Of a stretch of DNA of 64,000 nucleotides, positions 20,435 through 30,535 are shown in pieces. How positions within the stretch are numbered: the first letter of the stretch is position 1; each line of letters begins with the position of its first letter. The stretch is from an uncultured Desulfobulbaceae bacterium (GTDB lineage Bacteria; Desulfobacterota; Desulfobulbia; Desulfobulbales; BM004), in assembly GCA_947259115.1 (NCBI GenBank), contig CAMYKS010000010.1:135336-199335 (forward strand), read 5' to 3'. The translations under genes were made by a program, and so were the position numbers. The notes beneath the pieces are model-generated. The model was not told the origin of the DNA. It searched no databases and was given only the letters and a program-made list of their open reading frames with translations.

Positions 20435-22942
20435 ATGCTCAATTTACGATTCATAACCAGGCAGGTCAGAAGCTCCGGTAAGCAGGCGCTCATATTAGTG
20501 CTCTGCGTGGCCCTGTCACTACTCACCCTTGTTTCCCTGGCAGGCTTCAGCTCCTCGGTGCGCAGTTCCATGCTCAAGGATGCCAGGCAGCTCCACGCAG
20601 CCGACATCATCATCCACTCCCATTATCCCCTGTCCCCCGGCCTGGGCTCCAGCATAGAGGAGTACGAGAAGCAGCGGCAGGCAACGGGCGCCCTGGTGCA
20701 TGAATTTTACAGCATGACCACCAATCCGGCCCGGGAAAAATCGATTCTCAGTCATCTCAAGGTGGTGGAGAAAGGCTACCCCTTTTACGGTACGGTGGAA
20801 CTGGCCTCCGGCCGCAAATTCTCAGATGTTCTCGTCAAGGGCTCAATCATCGTCGAGCAGTCTGTCCTTGAGCGCTTAGATGCCGGGCTTGGCGACCGTC
20901 TGCAGATCGGTTCGGCTGAGCTTATCATTGTCGACACGGTGATTGCTGAACCTGACCGGCCGGTTTCCTTCTTTTCATTCGGCCCGCGCATCTTTATTGG
21001 AGCGGCTGACCTGGAAGCCCTTGACCTGATCAAGATGGGCAGCCGCATCCATTACAATTACCTGCTCAAGGTCCATGATCCCGCCATGGTTGACCGTTTG
21101 GCCCATGAGCTTGCAACCGTTGCCGTCGTTTCCCAGGAACGGGTCAACACCTTTGAGAATGCCGAATCCGGTGTCAAGCGCTTCTTTGAAAATTTTCTTT
21201 TCTTCCTGAATTTGATCGGAATATTCACCCTGCTGCTTGCCGGTATCGGCATCCAGACCGCCCTGGGTGCCCTGCTGCGGGACAGTGAATACACCATCGG
21301 CATCATGAAGGCGGTGGGAGCAAGCAACCGTTTCATCTGCAGCCATTTCATTATAATGATCATGCTCCTCGGCGCTTTCGGCACTTTGCTGGGACTGGCC
21401 TTAAGTTTTCTGCTGCAGCTCTATTTCCCCATCCTCTTTGAAGGTATACTGCCGGCCAGCGTCAAGCTGGTGATAGCCTGGGATGCGGTTTTCGAAGGTT
21501 TGCTGCTGGGCACCGTGGTGGTTGGGTTGTTCTCCTTTCTGCCGTTGCGCAGGGTCAGGGACCTCAAGCCGGCCGCTATTTTCCGCAAGGAAAGCGGAGC
21601 CGCACGGAAAGGCTGGGAGCAGTATATTGCCATTGGCGTCATTATCTGCTTTTTTACCGGCCTGACCATCTGGCAGCTTGAAGACGTCACCACCGGCATC
21701 TATTTTGTCCTTGGCCTTGTCGGCCTGCTCGGGCTCACTGCGCTTATCACCCAGATCCTGCTGCACATCATGCGCAAGAAACGGCCGACCGGACTGGCCC
21801 TGCGCCAGGCATTCAGGGGATTGTTTCGTCCGAAGAATGCCACCCGCGCCATTATCATCACCCTCTCGGCCGCGCTGTCCGTCATTTTTTCCATCTACCT
21901 CATTGAGCAGAACCTGCAGGCCACCTTTATCCAGTCCTATCCTCCGGAACTGCCGAATGTTTATTTTCTTGATATCCAGCCCTCGCAGCGGGCTCAATTT
22001 ACCGGCATTCTCGGTACGGAACCGCCCTTCTACCCCATTGTCAGGGCCCGGCTTGCTGCCATCAATGACAAACCCATCGACCGCAAGGTGGAAAGACAGC
22101 GGCGAAGGGATAACCTGTCCCGCGAATTCAACCTCACCTACCGCAACATACTCCTCGATGACGAACAGCTTACAGCCGGCAAATCGCTCTTCGGAAACCG
22201 TTTAAAAGAACTGCAGCAGCTTGGTGAAGTACCGGTCTCGGTCCTTGATACGGTGGCCGAGATTGGAGATATCAGGATGGGAGACCTGCTGATCTTCAAG
22301 GTACAGTCCATTCCCATCCGGGCCCGGGTGACAAGCATGCGGACCCGGACGCAATCCCAGGTGCGCCCCTATTTTTATTTTGTCTTCCGGGAAGAGACCC
22401 TGAAAGCTGCGCCGCAGACCATTTTCAGCGCTGCGAAAATGGAGCGGGCAGAGTTGGCCGAGGTGCAGAACAGGTTGGCTGAACAGCTGCCCAACATAAG
22501 CGTCATTGACATTGCCAAAACCATTGAGGTGCTGGCCCGGATCATGAAAAAGCTGACGATCATTGTACAGTTCTTCACCTCGTTTTCCATCATTGCCGGG
22601 TTGCTCATCATTGTCAGCTCTATCTTTGCAACCCGGCTGGCGCGTATACGCGAAGCCGTGTATTATAAGATATTGGGTGCCAGCTCAGGTTTTGTTCTAC
22701 GGGTGTTTACCCTGGAAAACTTTGTACTTGCCCTGGTCTGTGGTCTGCTGGCGGGGCTGATTGCCCAGGCCGGGAGCTGGGTCGTCTGCAGCCGGGTTTT
22801 TGCCATTTCGTACAACCCCAGGCTCGGCAGCACGCTGATGATGATGAGCATAACCATAATGCTGGTCATCGTCGTCGGCATAGGGGCGTCACTTTCAATA
22901 CTGCAACAGAAACCAGCCGGTTTTCTGCGGGACGGGGAATAA
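20435..22942 (+). CDS. ybbP: FtsX-like ABC transporter permease (YbbP-like)
   Basis: MLNLRFITRQVRSSGKQALILVLCVALSLLTLVSLAGF; two FtsX-like blocks; the ATG at 20435 is a better start than 20288. Confidence 0.85.
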   Translation: MLNLRFITRQVRSSGKQALILVLCVALSLLTLVSLAGFSSSVRSSMLKDARQLHAADIIIHSHYPLSPGLGSSIEEYEKQRQATGALVHEFYSMTTNPAREKSILSHLKVVEKGYPFYGTVELASGRKFSDVLVKGSIIVEQSVLERLDAGLGDRLQIGSAELIIVDTVIAEPDRPVSFFSFGPRIFIGAADLEALDLIKMGSRIHYNYLLKVHDPAMVDRLAHELATVAVVSQERVNTFENAESGVKRFFENFLFFLNLIGIFTLLLAGIGIQTALGALLRDSEYTIGIMKAVGASNRFICSHFIIMIMLLGAFGTLLGLALSFLLQLYFPILFEGILPASVKLVIAWDAVFEGLLLGTVVVGLFSFLPLRRVRDLKPAAIFRKESGAARKGWEQYIAIGVIICFFTGLTIWQLEDVTTGIYFVLGLVGLLGLTALITQILLHIMRKKRPTGLALRQAFRGLFRPKNATRAIIITLSAALSVIFSIYLIEQNLQATFIQSYPPELPNVYFLDIQPSQRAQFTGILGTEPPFYPIVRARLAAINDKPIDRKVERQRRRDNLSREFNLTYRNILLDDEQLTAGKSLFGNRLKELQQLGEVPVSVLDTVAEIGDIRMGDLLIFKVQSIPIRARVTSMRTRTQSQVRPYFYFVFREETLKAAPQTIFSAAKMERAELAEVQNRLAEQLPNISVIDIAKTIEVLARIMKKLTIIVQFFTSFSIIAGLLIIVSSIFATRLARIREAVYYKILGASSGFVLRVFTLENFVLALVCGLLAGLIAQAGSWVVCSRVFAISYNPRLGSTLMMMSITIMLVIVVGIGASLSILQQKPAGFLRDGE

Positions 22943-22945
22943 GAA

Positions 22946-23650
22946 ATGAAAGCACACATAAAAAAATATGAAAGCCAAAAACCTTATAAACTCCTGATCT
23001 TCCTGCTCCTCATTTTAGTTGTTACAGGATGCGATAGACAGGATAAGCCTTCCGGCACTCAATCACAGCCGGTGCAGCCTGCGCAGGTTTACGAGGGCAC
23101 CATAATTGCTGTGGGCGACAGCCTGACTGCCGGCCTGGGAGTTGCGGAAGAAGAGGCATATCCGGCGGTGCTGGAGGAGAAACTGCAGCAGAGCGGCAAT
23201 AACTGGCAGGTGATTAATGCAGGGATCAGCGGCGAAACCAGCAGCGGCGCCTTGACTCGCATTGCCTGGATAATTGCCCAAGAGCCCGATATTGTTATCC
23301 TGGAAACCGGTGCCAACGACGGAATGCGGGGTATCCCCATCAGGGTAATCAAGGAAAACATCAACCAGGCGATTCAGCGTTTAAAGGAAGCAGACATTGG
23401 GGTCGTCCTCGCCGGCATGCAGATGCTGCAGAATTTCGGACCTGACTATACAAAGCAATTTGCCGCGGTCTATCCTACCGTTGCAGAAGCGCAGCAGGTC
23501 ATCCTCATCCCGTTTTTTTTGGAGCAGGTGGCCGGCACCCCATCCCTGAACCTGCCGGACTTCATCCATCCGACCCCGGAGGGCCACCGGATCGTAGCGC
23601 AGACCGTCTATCCCTTTGTATTACAGGCAATTCAGCAAAACAGCAGATGA
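22946..23650 (+). CDS. tesA: SGNH-hydrolase lipoprotein (TesA/arylesterase-like)
   Basis: Lipobox VVTGC; AVGDSLTAGLGV, NAGISGETSSGAL, ETGANDGMRG, HPTPEGHRIVA. Confidence 0.88.
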   Translation: MKAHIKKYESQKPYKLLIFLLLILVVTGCDRQDKPSGTQSQPVQPAQVYEGTIIAVGDSLTAGLGVAEEEAYPAVLEEKLQQSGNNWQVINAGISGETSSGALTRIAWIIAQEPDIVILETGANDGMRGIPIRVIKENINQAIQRLKEADIGVVLAGMQMLQNFGPDYTKQFAAVYPTVAEAQQVILIPFFLEQVAGTPSLNLPDFIHPTPEGHRIVAQTVYPFVLQAIQQNSR

Positions 23651-23746
23651 TGTAACGGCAAGTCTTACAAAGAAAAGAAGTGATATAGCAGGTGGGGCAT
23701 CATTTTGATCCCCTTTTCATAATTTGTTTTATGTCCAAAAACTGAG

Positions 23747-24568
23747 ATGAAACTTATAATCCTCTTCTTCATTGCCGGAGTGGCGGTATGGGCTGCCAAG
23801 GTATATACTGCGACCCGCCGACAACACAAAAGACGGGTGCTGCTGAGTACACCTTTTCCTGCGGAATGGTCTGCAATCCTTAGCAATAATCTCCCCCCGT
23901 ACAAAAAGATTTCTCCGCAGTTACAGCAACAGCTCCATGACTATATAAAAATCTTTATTGCGGAAAAATCCTTTGAAGGCTGCGGCGGGCTCTCCCTGAC
24001 CGACGAGATAAGGGTTACCATTGCGGCCCAGGCCTGTATTCTTCTGCTTAATCGGGACAGCGACTGCTACCCGAAGCTTTATTCCGTCCTGGTTTACCCA
24101 AGTACCTATGTGGCAGATTCCCGTAACAGATTTGACGCCCACCCAAACGACACATCAGTTCGCCTGGGCGAATCCTGGAACCATGGCGCGGTTGTTCTGG
24201 CCTGGGACAGTGTGAAAAGGGGCGCCATAAATTTTCGGGACGGTCATAACGTGGCCATGCATGAATTTGCCCATCAGCTTGACCAGGAGGATGGCAGGGC
24301 AGACGGGGCTCCCATCCTTGAGATGCGCTCCGCCTACTCGGCCTGGTCCCAGGTTTTTTCAAAGGAATATGAACTGCTCCAACACAAAGCTAAAAAAGGC
24401 AGGAAGAGTGTGATGCATAAGTACGGGGCCACTAATCCGGCAGAGTTCTTTGCTGTGGCAACGGAAACCTTTTTCGAAAAACCGGTACAGCTGAAGAAAA
24501 AACGTCCTGATCTATATCAGGAACTGCAGGGATTTTATAAAGTCAATCCCATTGAGTGGGTGAATTAA
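23747..24568 (+). CDS. mtfA: M90-family zinc peptidase (MtfA-like)
   Basis: FEGCGGLSLTDEIRVTIAAQACILLLNR; HEFAHQLDQEDG zinc site; EFFAVATETFFE. Confidence 0.88.
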   Translation: MKLIILFFIAGVAVWAAKVYTATRRQHKRRVLLSTPFPAEWSAILSNNLPPYKKISPQLQQQLHDYIKIFIAEKSFEGCGGLSLTDEIRVTIAAQACILLLNRDSDCYPKLYSVLVYPSTYVADSRNRFDAHPNDTSVRLGESWNHGAVVLAWDSVKRGAINFRDGHNVAMHEFAHQLDQEDGRADGAPILEMRSAYSAWSQVFSKEYELLQHKAKKGRKSVMHKYGATNPAEFFAVATETFFEKPVQLKKKRPDLYQELQGFYKVNPIEWVN

Positions 24569-26256
24569 GCAAGACCGGAAACGGTTCCGGGGATTGGCAG
24601 GAACCTGTTTAATGCAAACACGGTCTTTTCTCTCTCTGCCTGAAAGCAGACGTACCCGGGCTTGCCGTCATCCGCTAAGCCGATCTCCTGCAGAAACTCT
24701 CCGGAAAAAAGAACAAATGCACCCTGCTTGAAAAACTCGTCCCTGCTCTTATAGTCGTAGACCCCTTCCCAGTTCTGCCCCATCTGCTTCCAGAGATTTT
24801 TCTTGTTTCTTGCCATGGACTCCTGCTCAAGGTGAGACGGCAGAAAACGGTGGCCGCACCGCAGCCAGTCAAAAATAAGCAGTTCCCGGAGCAGTTCACT
24901 GTCAGGCCTGTCCTTTGTAAATTCCAACAGGAGAGAACTCATCAACTCCTGGGTTGAGGCCAGCTCAAAAAATCCTTTTTCACGGCATAGCATCAGCAAT
25001 GCTTGGAAAAACACAAAAATATCCTCTTTTTCTTTACGCAGATATGCCCATACGCTTCTGAAATAGCGGTTATTATAATATGCTTCCACACACTCCCCGA
25101 ACCAGAAGAGCTCCTCCATATCGTTTTTATCAAGCCACCTGGTTGCCAATACCTCATAGGGCGGTTTTTCACATATCACCAGGCCATATTCTTCCATGGA
25201 TTTGCTGATGGGGGTATGGGGCAGAATTTTCAGGAGCCCCATCTGGATATAATGGGGTCCTAGTTTGTAAACGTCTGCAAAGGAACGGGCAAAGGATGCC
25301 CTGTCCTCATGGGGCAGGCCCAAGATAAGATCCAGGTGGACATGGATGGTACCAAGGGAAACGAGATTTCTGATAGTGGGTTTAAGCTTTGCCAGATCGC
25401 ATTTGCGCTTGATGGCTGCAAGAGTTTGTGGATTGGTGGACTGGACACCGAGCTCAAATTGAAAACGGCCCACCCCTACCTGCGCCAGAAAACGGAACAT
25501 TTCCTCGGTAAAGCGGTCCGGGGCCATCTCGAAATGAAAAAGCGTCTCCCCGGGCTGTTTTACCAGGAAATTCCAGATTTTCAAGGCCCTTGCAGGCAGA
25601 TCATTAAAGGTGCGGTCCACAAATCGTAAAACCTTGGGACCATAGCGTAGAATATCTTTAGTTTCCTCATACACCTGTGAATCCGGAAGATGGCGCACTC
25701 CTTTTTCAGATGCGGACAGACAATAGGTGCAGCCAAAAGGACACCCCCGGGACGATTCATAGTAGATATGCCTGTTTTTAAGAGGTCCCTTAAAATCTTC
25801 CGCCCTGTAAGGACTTTTAAATGGTGCGACCTTGGAACAGCCATACTCCCCCTTTAAACTGTTCCCTGGAAGGTCCCGGTAAAATGATTTTTCAATTCCC
25901 TCAATTTCTCCCTGTACAAGCGTGCAGTTACGGGCAGCATCCCGGGCCAGGTTCACTATCATGGAACCTGCCTGGGGGCCGCCCATAATAATCGGGATTG
26001 AGGGGTGCAGCTTGCCCAGATCCTCGATCAACCGCTGTATATATATACTGTTCCAGATGTAGACTGAGAAAAAAAGGGCCGCGGGCTCTCCTGAAGCAAT
26101 TTTCCTCAATGTGGGATAATACGGATCATTGATTGTGTATTGCTCGATCTGCGTCCGACATTCCGGCAGATTATCTTCCAGTGCCGCCCTGACATAAAAA
26201 AGCGCCAGGCAGGAATGGAGAAAGCGACCATTGAAGGCGATGAGTTTGTACTGCAT
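24565..26256 (-). CDS. B12-binding/radical SAM protein
   Basis: SSRGCPFGCTYCLSASEKG radical SAM motif; N-terminal B12-binding-like segment; start uncertain (ATG 26256 or TTG 26265). Confidence 0.88.
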   Translation of the reverse strand: MQYKLIAFNGRFLHSCLALFYVRAALEDNLPECRTQIEQYTINDPYYPTLRKIASGEPAALFFSVYIWNSIYIQRLIEDLGKLHPSIPIIMGGPQAGSMIVNLARDAARNCTLVQGEIEGIEKSFYRDLPGNSLKGEYGCSKVAPFKSPYRAEDFKGPLKNRHIYYESSRGCPFGCTYCLSASEKGVRHLPDSQVYEETKDILRYGPKVLRFVDRTFNDLPARALKIWNFLVKQPGETLFHFEMAPDRFTEEMFRFLAQVGVGRFQFELGVQSTNPQTLAAIKRKCDLAKLKPTIRNLVSLGTIHVHLDLILGLPHEDRASFARSFADVYKLGPHYIQMGLLKILPHTPISKSMEEYGLVICEKPPYEVLATRWLDKNDMEELFWFGECVEAYYNNRYFRSVWAYLRKEKEDIFVFFQALLMLCREKGFFELASTQELMSSLLLEFTKDRPDSELLRELLIFDWLRCGHRFLPSHLEQESMARNKKNLWKQMGQNWEGVYDYKSRDEFFKQGAFVLFSGEFLQEIGLADDGKPGYVCFQAEREKTVFALNRFLPIPGTVSGLA

Positions 26257-26527
26257 AGGGTTCAAGGGGTCTAGGGTTCGAGGGTTCGAGGGAAGAAGTG
26301 ACTAAAGTGACTAAAATTATAAGTGACTAAAGTTTTAAAAAACAATCATCCTGAGCTGTTGAATTGCTATCCACCTTGTTAAATATAAGCAGGACACTAA
26401 ATCCTAAACATTCAGAGATCAATTAACTTCAGCTCACTTTACACTTTAGACATTTATGCCCCCTCGCGGGGTACTTGTAACTTGTAACTTTAGTCACTTT
26501 ACACTTTAGTTCACTTTAGGCACTTTT
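26257..26527. repeat. Dispersed intergenic repeat, copy A (G-rich tract plus CACTTTA array)
   Basis: GGGTTCAAGGGGTCTAGGGTTCGAGGGTTCGAGGG, inverted AGTGACTAAAGTGACTAAA, then forward CACTTTACACTTTAGACATTTATGCC...TAACTTGTAACTTTAGTCACTTTACACTTTAGTTCACTTTAGGCACTTT. Confidence 0.75.
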
Positions 26528-26599
26528 ATTTTCCATAAAGCATGTTTACTATATGTGTCTAAACATCTCTTTTATATTAATTCTCTGACAGGACTGGAT

Positions 26600-29500
26600 A
26601 TGACTGTAAAACATACGATACGATTTTGTTATGCAATTTTACTTATACTTTCGATAACCATGAGCTTTTTCAAAACCCGGCCTGCAGAAGCAGGCCACCT
26701 TACTGCCCCGGTCCACAACATATCCATGGAATTTGACCTACAGTCCGGCAACCTCACGGCAAATTCCCGCATTGAGGTGCCGGCAGGCGTAAGTCTTCAC
26801 CTTGACCTCACACCTTTGAACGTATCCCGTATCATCATCAACGGTCAACCGGCAAAATTGAATGATGACAGTAATTACCTTGATCTTCCAGCAGCCCCGA
26901 AAGACCAGGAGATTCTGCTCAGCTACAGCAAAGAAATATTGCCTGGTTCATCACCCTATAACATGATCAGCGATACAGGGATAACGCTTATTGACAGCTG
27001 GTACCCTGTTGCAGACCATGAAATGTTTTTCAAATTAACAGCCCAGATACCCGAAGAATTTGAAGCAGTTTCTGAAGCTGATGAGATCATTACCTTTCCG
27101 ATCAATGACAGCAAACAGGTAACGTTTCGTTTTCCGCATCCTCTGTTTTCCATTAATTTTATCGCCGGCCCCTATGTTGTTGCCAAGGAGAGTTTCGGCG
27201 AGGGAAAAGACCTTGTTGCCTATTTTTTTACTGAAGACCAGGATTTGGCGGCCGAATACCTGGCCAAGGCAAAAAGATACCTGGAGCGCTATGAAAACAT
27301 GCTGGGTTCCTATCCCTATAAACGCTTTTCCATTGTGGAAAACAGGCTGCCCACAGGTTTTGCCATGCCCACCTTTACCCTGCTCGGCCAATCTGTGGTG
27401 CGCCTGCCCTTTATCGTTGATACCTCCCTGGGCCATGAAGTCCTGCACGCCTGGTTTGGCAACGGGGTGCGCATTTCTCCCCTGGAGGGCAACTGGGTTG
27501 AAGGCCTGACCACTTACCTGGCAGACCAGTCCTTTGCCGCCGACAATGGCAGGGATTCAGCGTACAGGAAGGAACAGCTTATCAAGTACCAAAGCTATGT
27601 CAGGCCTGACATGGGCCTTGTCCTGCGCGATTTCAGCAATGTTGGCCATGGAGACAGCAAGGGCCTGCCTGTCCGGGCTGTCGGCTATAATAAGTCATCC
27701 ATGTTCTTTCACATGCTGCGCAACAAGGTTGGCCCAGAAGTGTTTTCAGACTCTCTGCGTGATTTCTATAAACGCTCCAGATACAAGGCAGCCGGCTGGT
27801 CAGACCTGCAAACAAGTTTTGAGAGCATCTCAGGTTTGGACTTTGAAGATTTTTTTACCCAATGGCTTGATAGGGAGGATGTCCCTGTCCTTGAAATTCT
27901 GCAGCCTGAAGTCACTCACAAGGACGGCTACCCTTTACTGCATTTCAGCATCGTGCAAAAAAATCAAACTCCCTATGAACTGCAGGTGCCTGTGGTTATT
28001 AAAACAGCGACAGAAGAAATCCGCAAAACGCTGCACGTGTCAGAGTCTCGCACTCCCTTTGAAATCCCCCTTGCAGGTGTGCCGGAAGCCCTTGTTATCG
28101 ACCCTGGGTACGACCTCATGCGCAAATTGGCAGCCTCGGAACTGCCGCCTGTCTGGTCGCATTTTTCAGGTGCAACAGGCAAGATAGCCATTCTGCCGGA
28201 AGAAGAACACCGTGTTCTGTATAACTCTTTATTGGAGCCGCTGGAGGAGTATGGGGTCCGTGTCCTGTTGCAGGATGAAGTCACTGATAAGGAACTTGCC
28301 CAAAACTCCCTGCTTTTTCTTGGAACCGGAGGGAGCTTGAGCCGCTCACTTTTTGCGCAATCGGATCATCCTGCAGACGGCTTCACCCTGGATATCAGAA
28401 AGAACCCCTTAAACCCTGCGCAAGTGGCTGTACTTGTCTCTGCCGCAAATGTCGAACAGGTGCAAATGGCGGCGAAAAAGCTTCGCCATTATGGGAAATA
28501 CAGCTTTCTTTCTTTTAAAGACGGCAGGATCCGGGATAAAAAAATCACCCCGACTGATTCCGGGCTTACGGTTGAGCTGGCCAGCCAGCCTCCAGGCTTT
28601 GAAACTGGCAAGTCGGAACCATTTGCTGAAATTGCTGCCAAGTTATCGCAATACCAGCTGATATACATTGGGGAAGGACATACCAATTATGAAGATCATA
28701 TGCTGCAGCTGGAGATTATCAGAGCCATGTATGAACATGACCCGCGTCTGGCCATCGGCATGGAAATGTTCAGCAGATCAAGTCAGGCGGTTCTCGACCG
28801 CTACCTTGCCGGTGAGCTGGATGAAAAATCCTTCCTGAAGGAATCCCATTATTTCAAGACCTGGCGCTTTGATTACCGGTTGTACAGGAATATCATTAAT
28901 TTTGCCAGGCATAACCACCTGCCGGTCATCGCCTTAAATCTGGAAAAGGATATTGTCAGCCGGGTTTTCAAAGGCGGAGGACCAGGCAGCCTGGACAGCG
29001 AGCAGACAAGCTCCCTGCCCCCTGACAGGAATCTTGATGAGCCCGGCTACCGGGAAAGAATTGCGTCCGCCTATATGATGCATGCAGGCCAGAATCACAG
29101 TGGTGATTTCAGCAGTTTTCTGCAGGCCCAGGCATTATGGGACGAAACCATGGCCGAAACCATTGCAGAGTATATGCTAACCCACCCCGATGAGCGCATG
29201 GCGATAATTGCCGGGCGCGGTCATGTTGACAAGAAAAACGCTATTCCACCGCGGGTAGCGCGCCGTCTGCCTGTCTCCCAGGCTGTGGTGCTAAACAGCA
29301 GTGGTTCAGCGTCAGAAGCGGAAACTGCTGATTTTGTCTTCTTTTCGCCTCCGGCCAGCCTTACCCCCTTTCCATTGCTTGGCGTCATACTTGATGACAC
29401 TGAAGACGAAAATGGAGTCCTGGTTTCGGGACTCAATCCCCAGGGGCAGGCCAGTGCAGCCGGGATTAAGGAAAAAGACATTATTTTGGCCATTGATTCA

Positions 29501-29662
29501 GAGGCTGTCAATGACATGGAAGATGTCAAAATTGAAATGCTCTACAAGGACAAGAGCGATTCAGTCACGGTGCGGATCAGGCGCCGGGCTTTTCCCTTCG
29601 GCACCAAGGAGCTGGATATTGAAGTGTCGTTGCAAAATAAGAAAAACCCGCACCATATGTGA
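26600..29662 (+). CDS. M1 aminopeptidase-like / ChaN (haem-binding uptake-like) / PDZ fusion protein
   Basis: HEVLHAWFGNGVRISPLEGNWVEGLTTY (M1-like HEXXH); YIGEGHTNYEDHMLQLEIIRAMYEHDPRLAIGMEMFSRSSQ (ChaN/DUF399-like); C-terminal ENGVLVSGLNPQGQASAAGIKEKDIILAIDSEAV (PDZ). Confidence 0.8.
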   Translation: MTVKHTIRFCYAILLILSITMSFFKTRPAEAGHLTAPVHNISMEFDLQSGNLTANSRIEVPAGVSLHLDLTPLNVSRIIINGQPAKLNDDSNYLDLPAAPKDQEILLSYSKEILPGSSPYNMISDTGITLIDSWYPVADHEMFFKLTAQIPEEFEAVSEADEIITFPINDSKQVTFRFPHPLFSINFIAGPYVVAKESFGEGKDLVAYFFTEDQDLAAEYLAKAKRYLERYENMLGSYPYKRFSIVENRLPTGFAMPTFTLLGQSVVRLPFIVDTSLGHEVLHAWFGNGVRISPLEGNWVEGLTTYLADQSFAADNGRDSAYRKEQLIKYQSYVRPDMGLVLRDFSNVGHGDSKGLPVRAVGYNKSSMFFHMLRNKVGPEVFSDSLRDFYKRSRYKAAGWSDLQTSFESISGLDFEDFFTQWLDREDVPVLEILQPEVTHKDGYPLLHFSIVQKNQTPYELQVPVVIKTATEEIRKTLHVSESRTPFEIPLAGVPEALVIDPGYDLMRKLAASELPPVWSHFSGATGKIAILPEEEHRVLYNSLLEPLEEYGVRVLLQDEVTDKELAQNSLLFLGTGGSLSRSLFAQSDHPADGFTLDIRKNPLNPAQVAVLVSAANVEQVQMAAKKLRHYGKYSFLSFKDGRIRDKKITPTDSGLTVELASQPPGFETGKSEPFAEIAAKLSQYQLIYIGEGHTNYEDHMLQLEIIRAMYEHDPRLAIGMEMFSRSSQAVLDRYLAGELDEKSFLKESHYFKTWRFDYRLYRNIINFARHNHLPVIALNLEKDIVSRVFKGGGPGSLDSEQTSSLPPDRNLDEPGYRERIASAYMMHAGQNHSGDFSSFLQAQALWDETMAETIAEYMLTHPDERMAIIAGRGHVDKKNAIPPRVARRLPVSQAVVLNSSGSASEAETADFVFFSPPASLTPFPLLGVILDDTEDENGVLVSGLNPQGQASAAGIKEKDIILAIDSEAVNDMEDVKIEMLYKDKSDSVTVRIRRRAFPFGTKELDIEVSLQNKKNPHHM

Positions 29663-29667
29663 GAAGA

Positions 29668-30483
29668 TCAGTCAGCCTGATTAATTGCTTCTGCCAGGCG
29701 CACGGCCTGGACCGTCTTTTCCACATCATGGACCCGCAGGATTGAAACACCATTTTGGGCACAAAGGGCCGAGATCGCAGCAGTTGCCACATCCCTGTCA
29801 TCCACTTCCAGGCCCAAGAGCTTGCCGATAAATGATTTGCGCGAATGGCCGATGAGCACCGGGCATCCCAGTTCACTGAATTCCGCCGCGTGTTTGAGAA
29901 TGGTGAGATTATGGCCCATGGTCTTGCCAAAACCGATGCCCGGATCAATGATGAACCGCTTGCCGGAAACACCATTTTCCCCGGCCCATGCAAGTCTCTC
30001 CGCAAAAAAAACCTTAATCTCGGCCACCACATCATCATAGTGGGGATCAACCTGCATGTCTGATGGAGTGCCCTGCATATGCATGATAATGACCGGCACC
30101 TCTGTCTCCCTGACCAGGGAAATCATGTCGCGGTCAAAGCGCAGCGCACTTATATCGTTTATGATATCTGCTCCTTCCGCCAGGGCCCTGCGGGCCACTT
30201 CCGCTTTCGTCGTATCAATGGATATGGGAATTTCCGAGTGCTGCCGGATCAAACGGATTACCGGCAAAACCCGGTCGAGTTCTTCTGCAATGGAAACCGG
30301 TTCGGCAAAAGGACGGCTGGATTCACCACCCACATCGATGATGTCAGCCCCGGCCCCCAACATGGAGTCGATCTGGGCCGCACTCGAACTTGCGGTAAAA
30401 AAACGGCCGCCGTCTGAAAAGGAATCCGGGGTAACATTCAGAATTCCCATGACCAGGACTTTGGAGCCGAATTCAAAGGGCAT
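29668..30483 (-). CDS. folP: Dihydropteroate synthase
   Basis: VMGILNVTPDSFSDGG, IDVGGESSRP, HMQGTPSDMQ, LIGHSRKSFI. Confidence 0.95.
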   Translation of the reverse strand: MPFEFGSKVLVMGILNVTPDSFSDGGRFFTASSSAAQIDSMLGAGADIIDVGGESSRPFAEPVSIAEELDRVLPVIRLIRQHSEIPISIDTTKAEVARRALAEGADIINDISALRFDRDMISLVRETEVPVIIMHMQGTPSDMQVDPHYDDVVAEIKVFFAERLAWAGENGVSGKRFIIDPGIGFGKTMGHNLTILKHAAEFSELGCPVLIGHSRKSFIGKLLGLEVDDRDVATAAISALCAQNGVSILRVHDVEKTVQAVRLAEAINQAD

Positions 30484-30535
30484 GGTTATAGAGTATTTTA
30501 TTGGGAAATATCTTTAGGCCAGAGTCCTATTGGCT

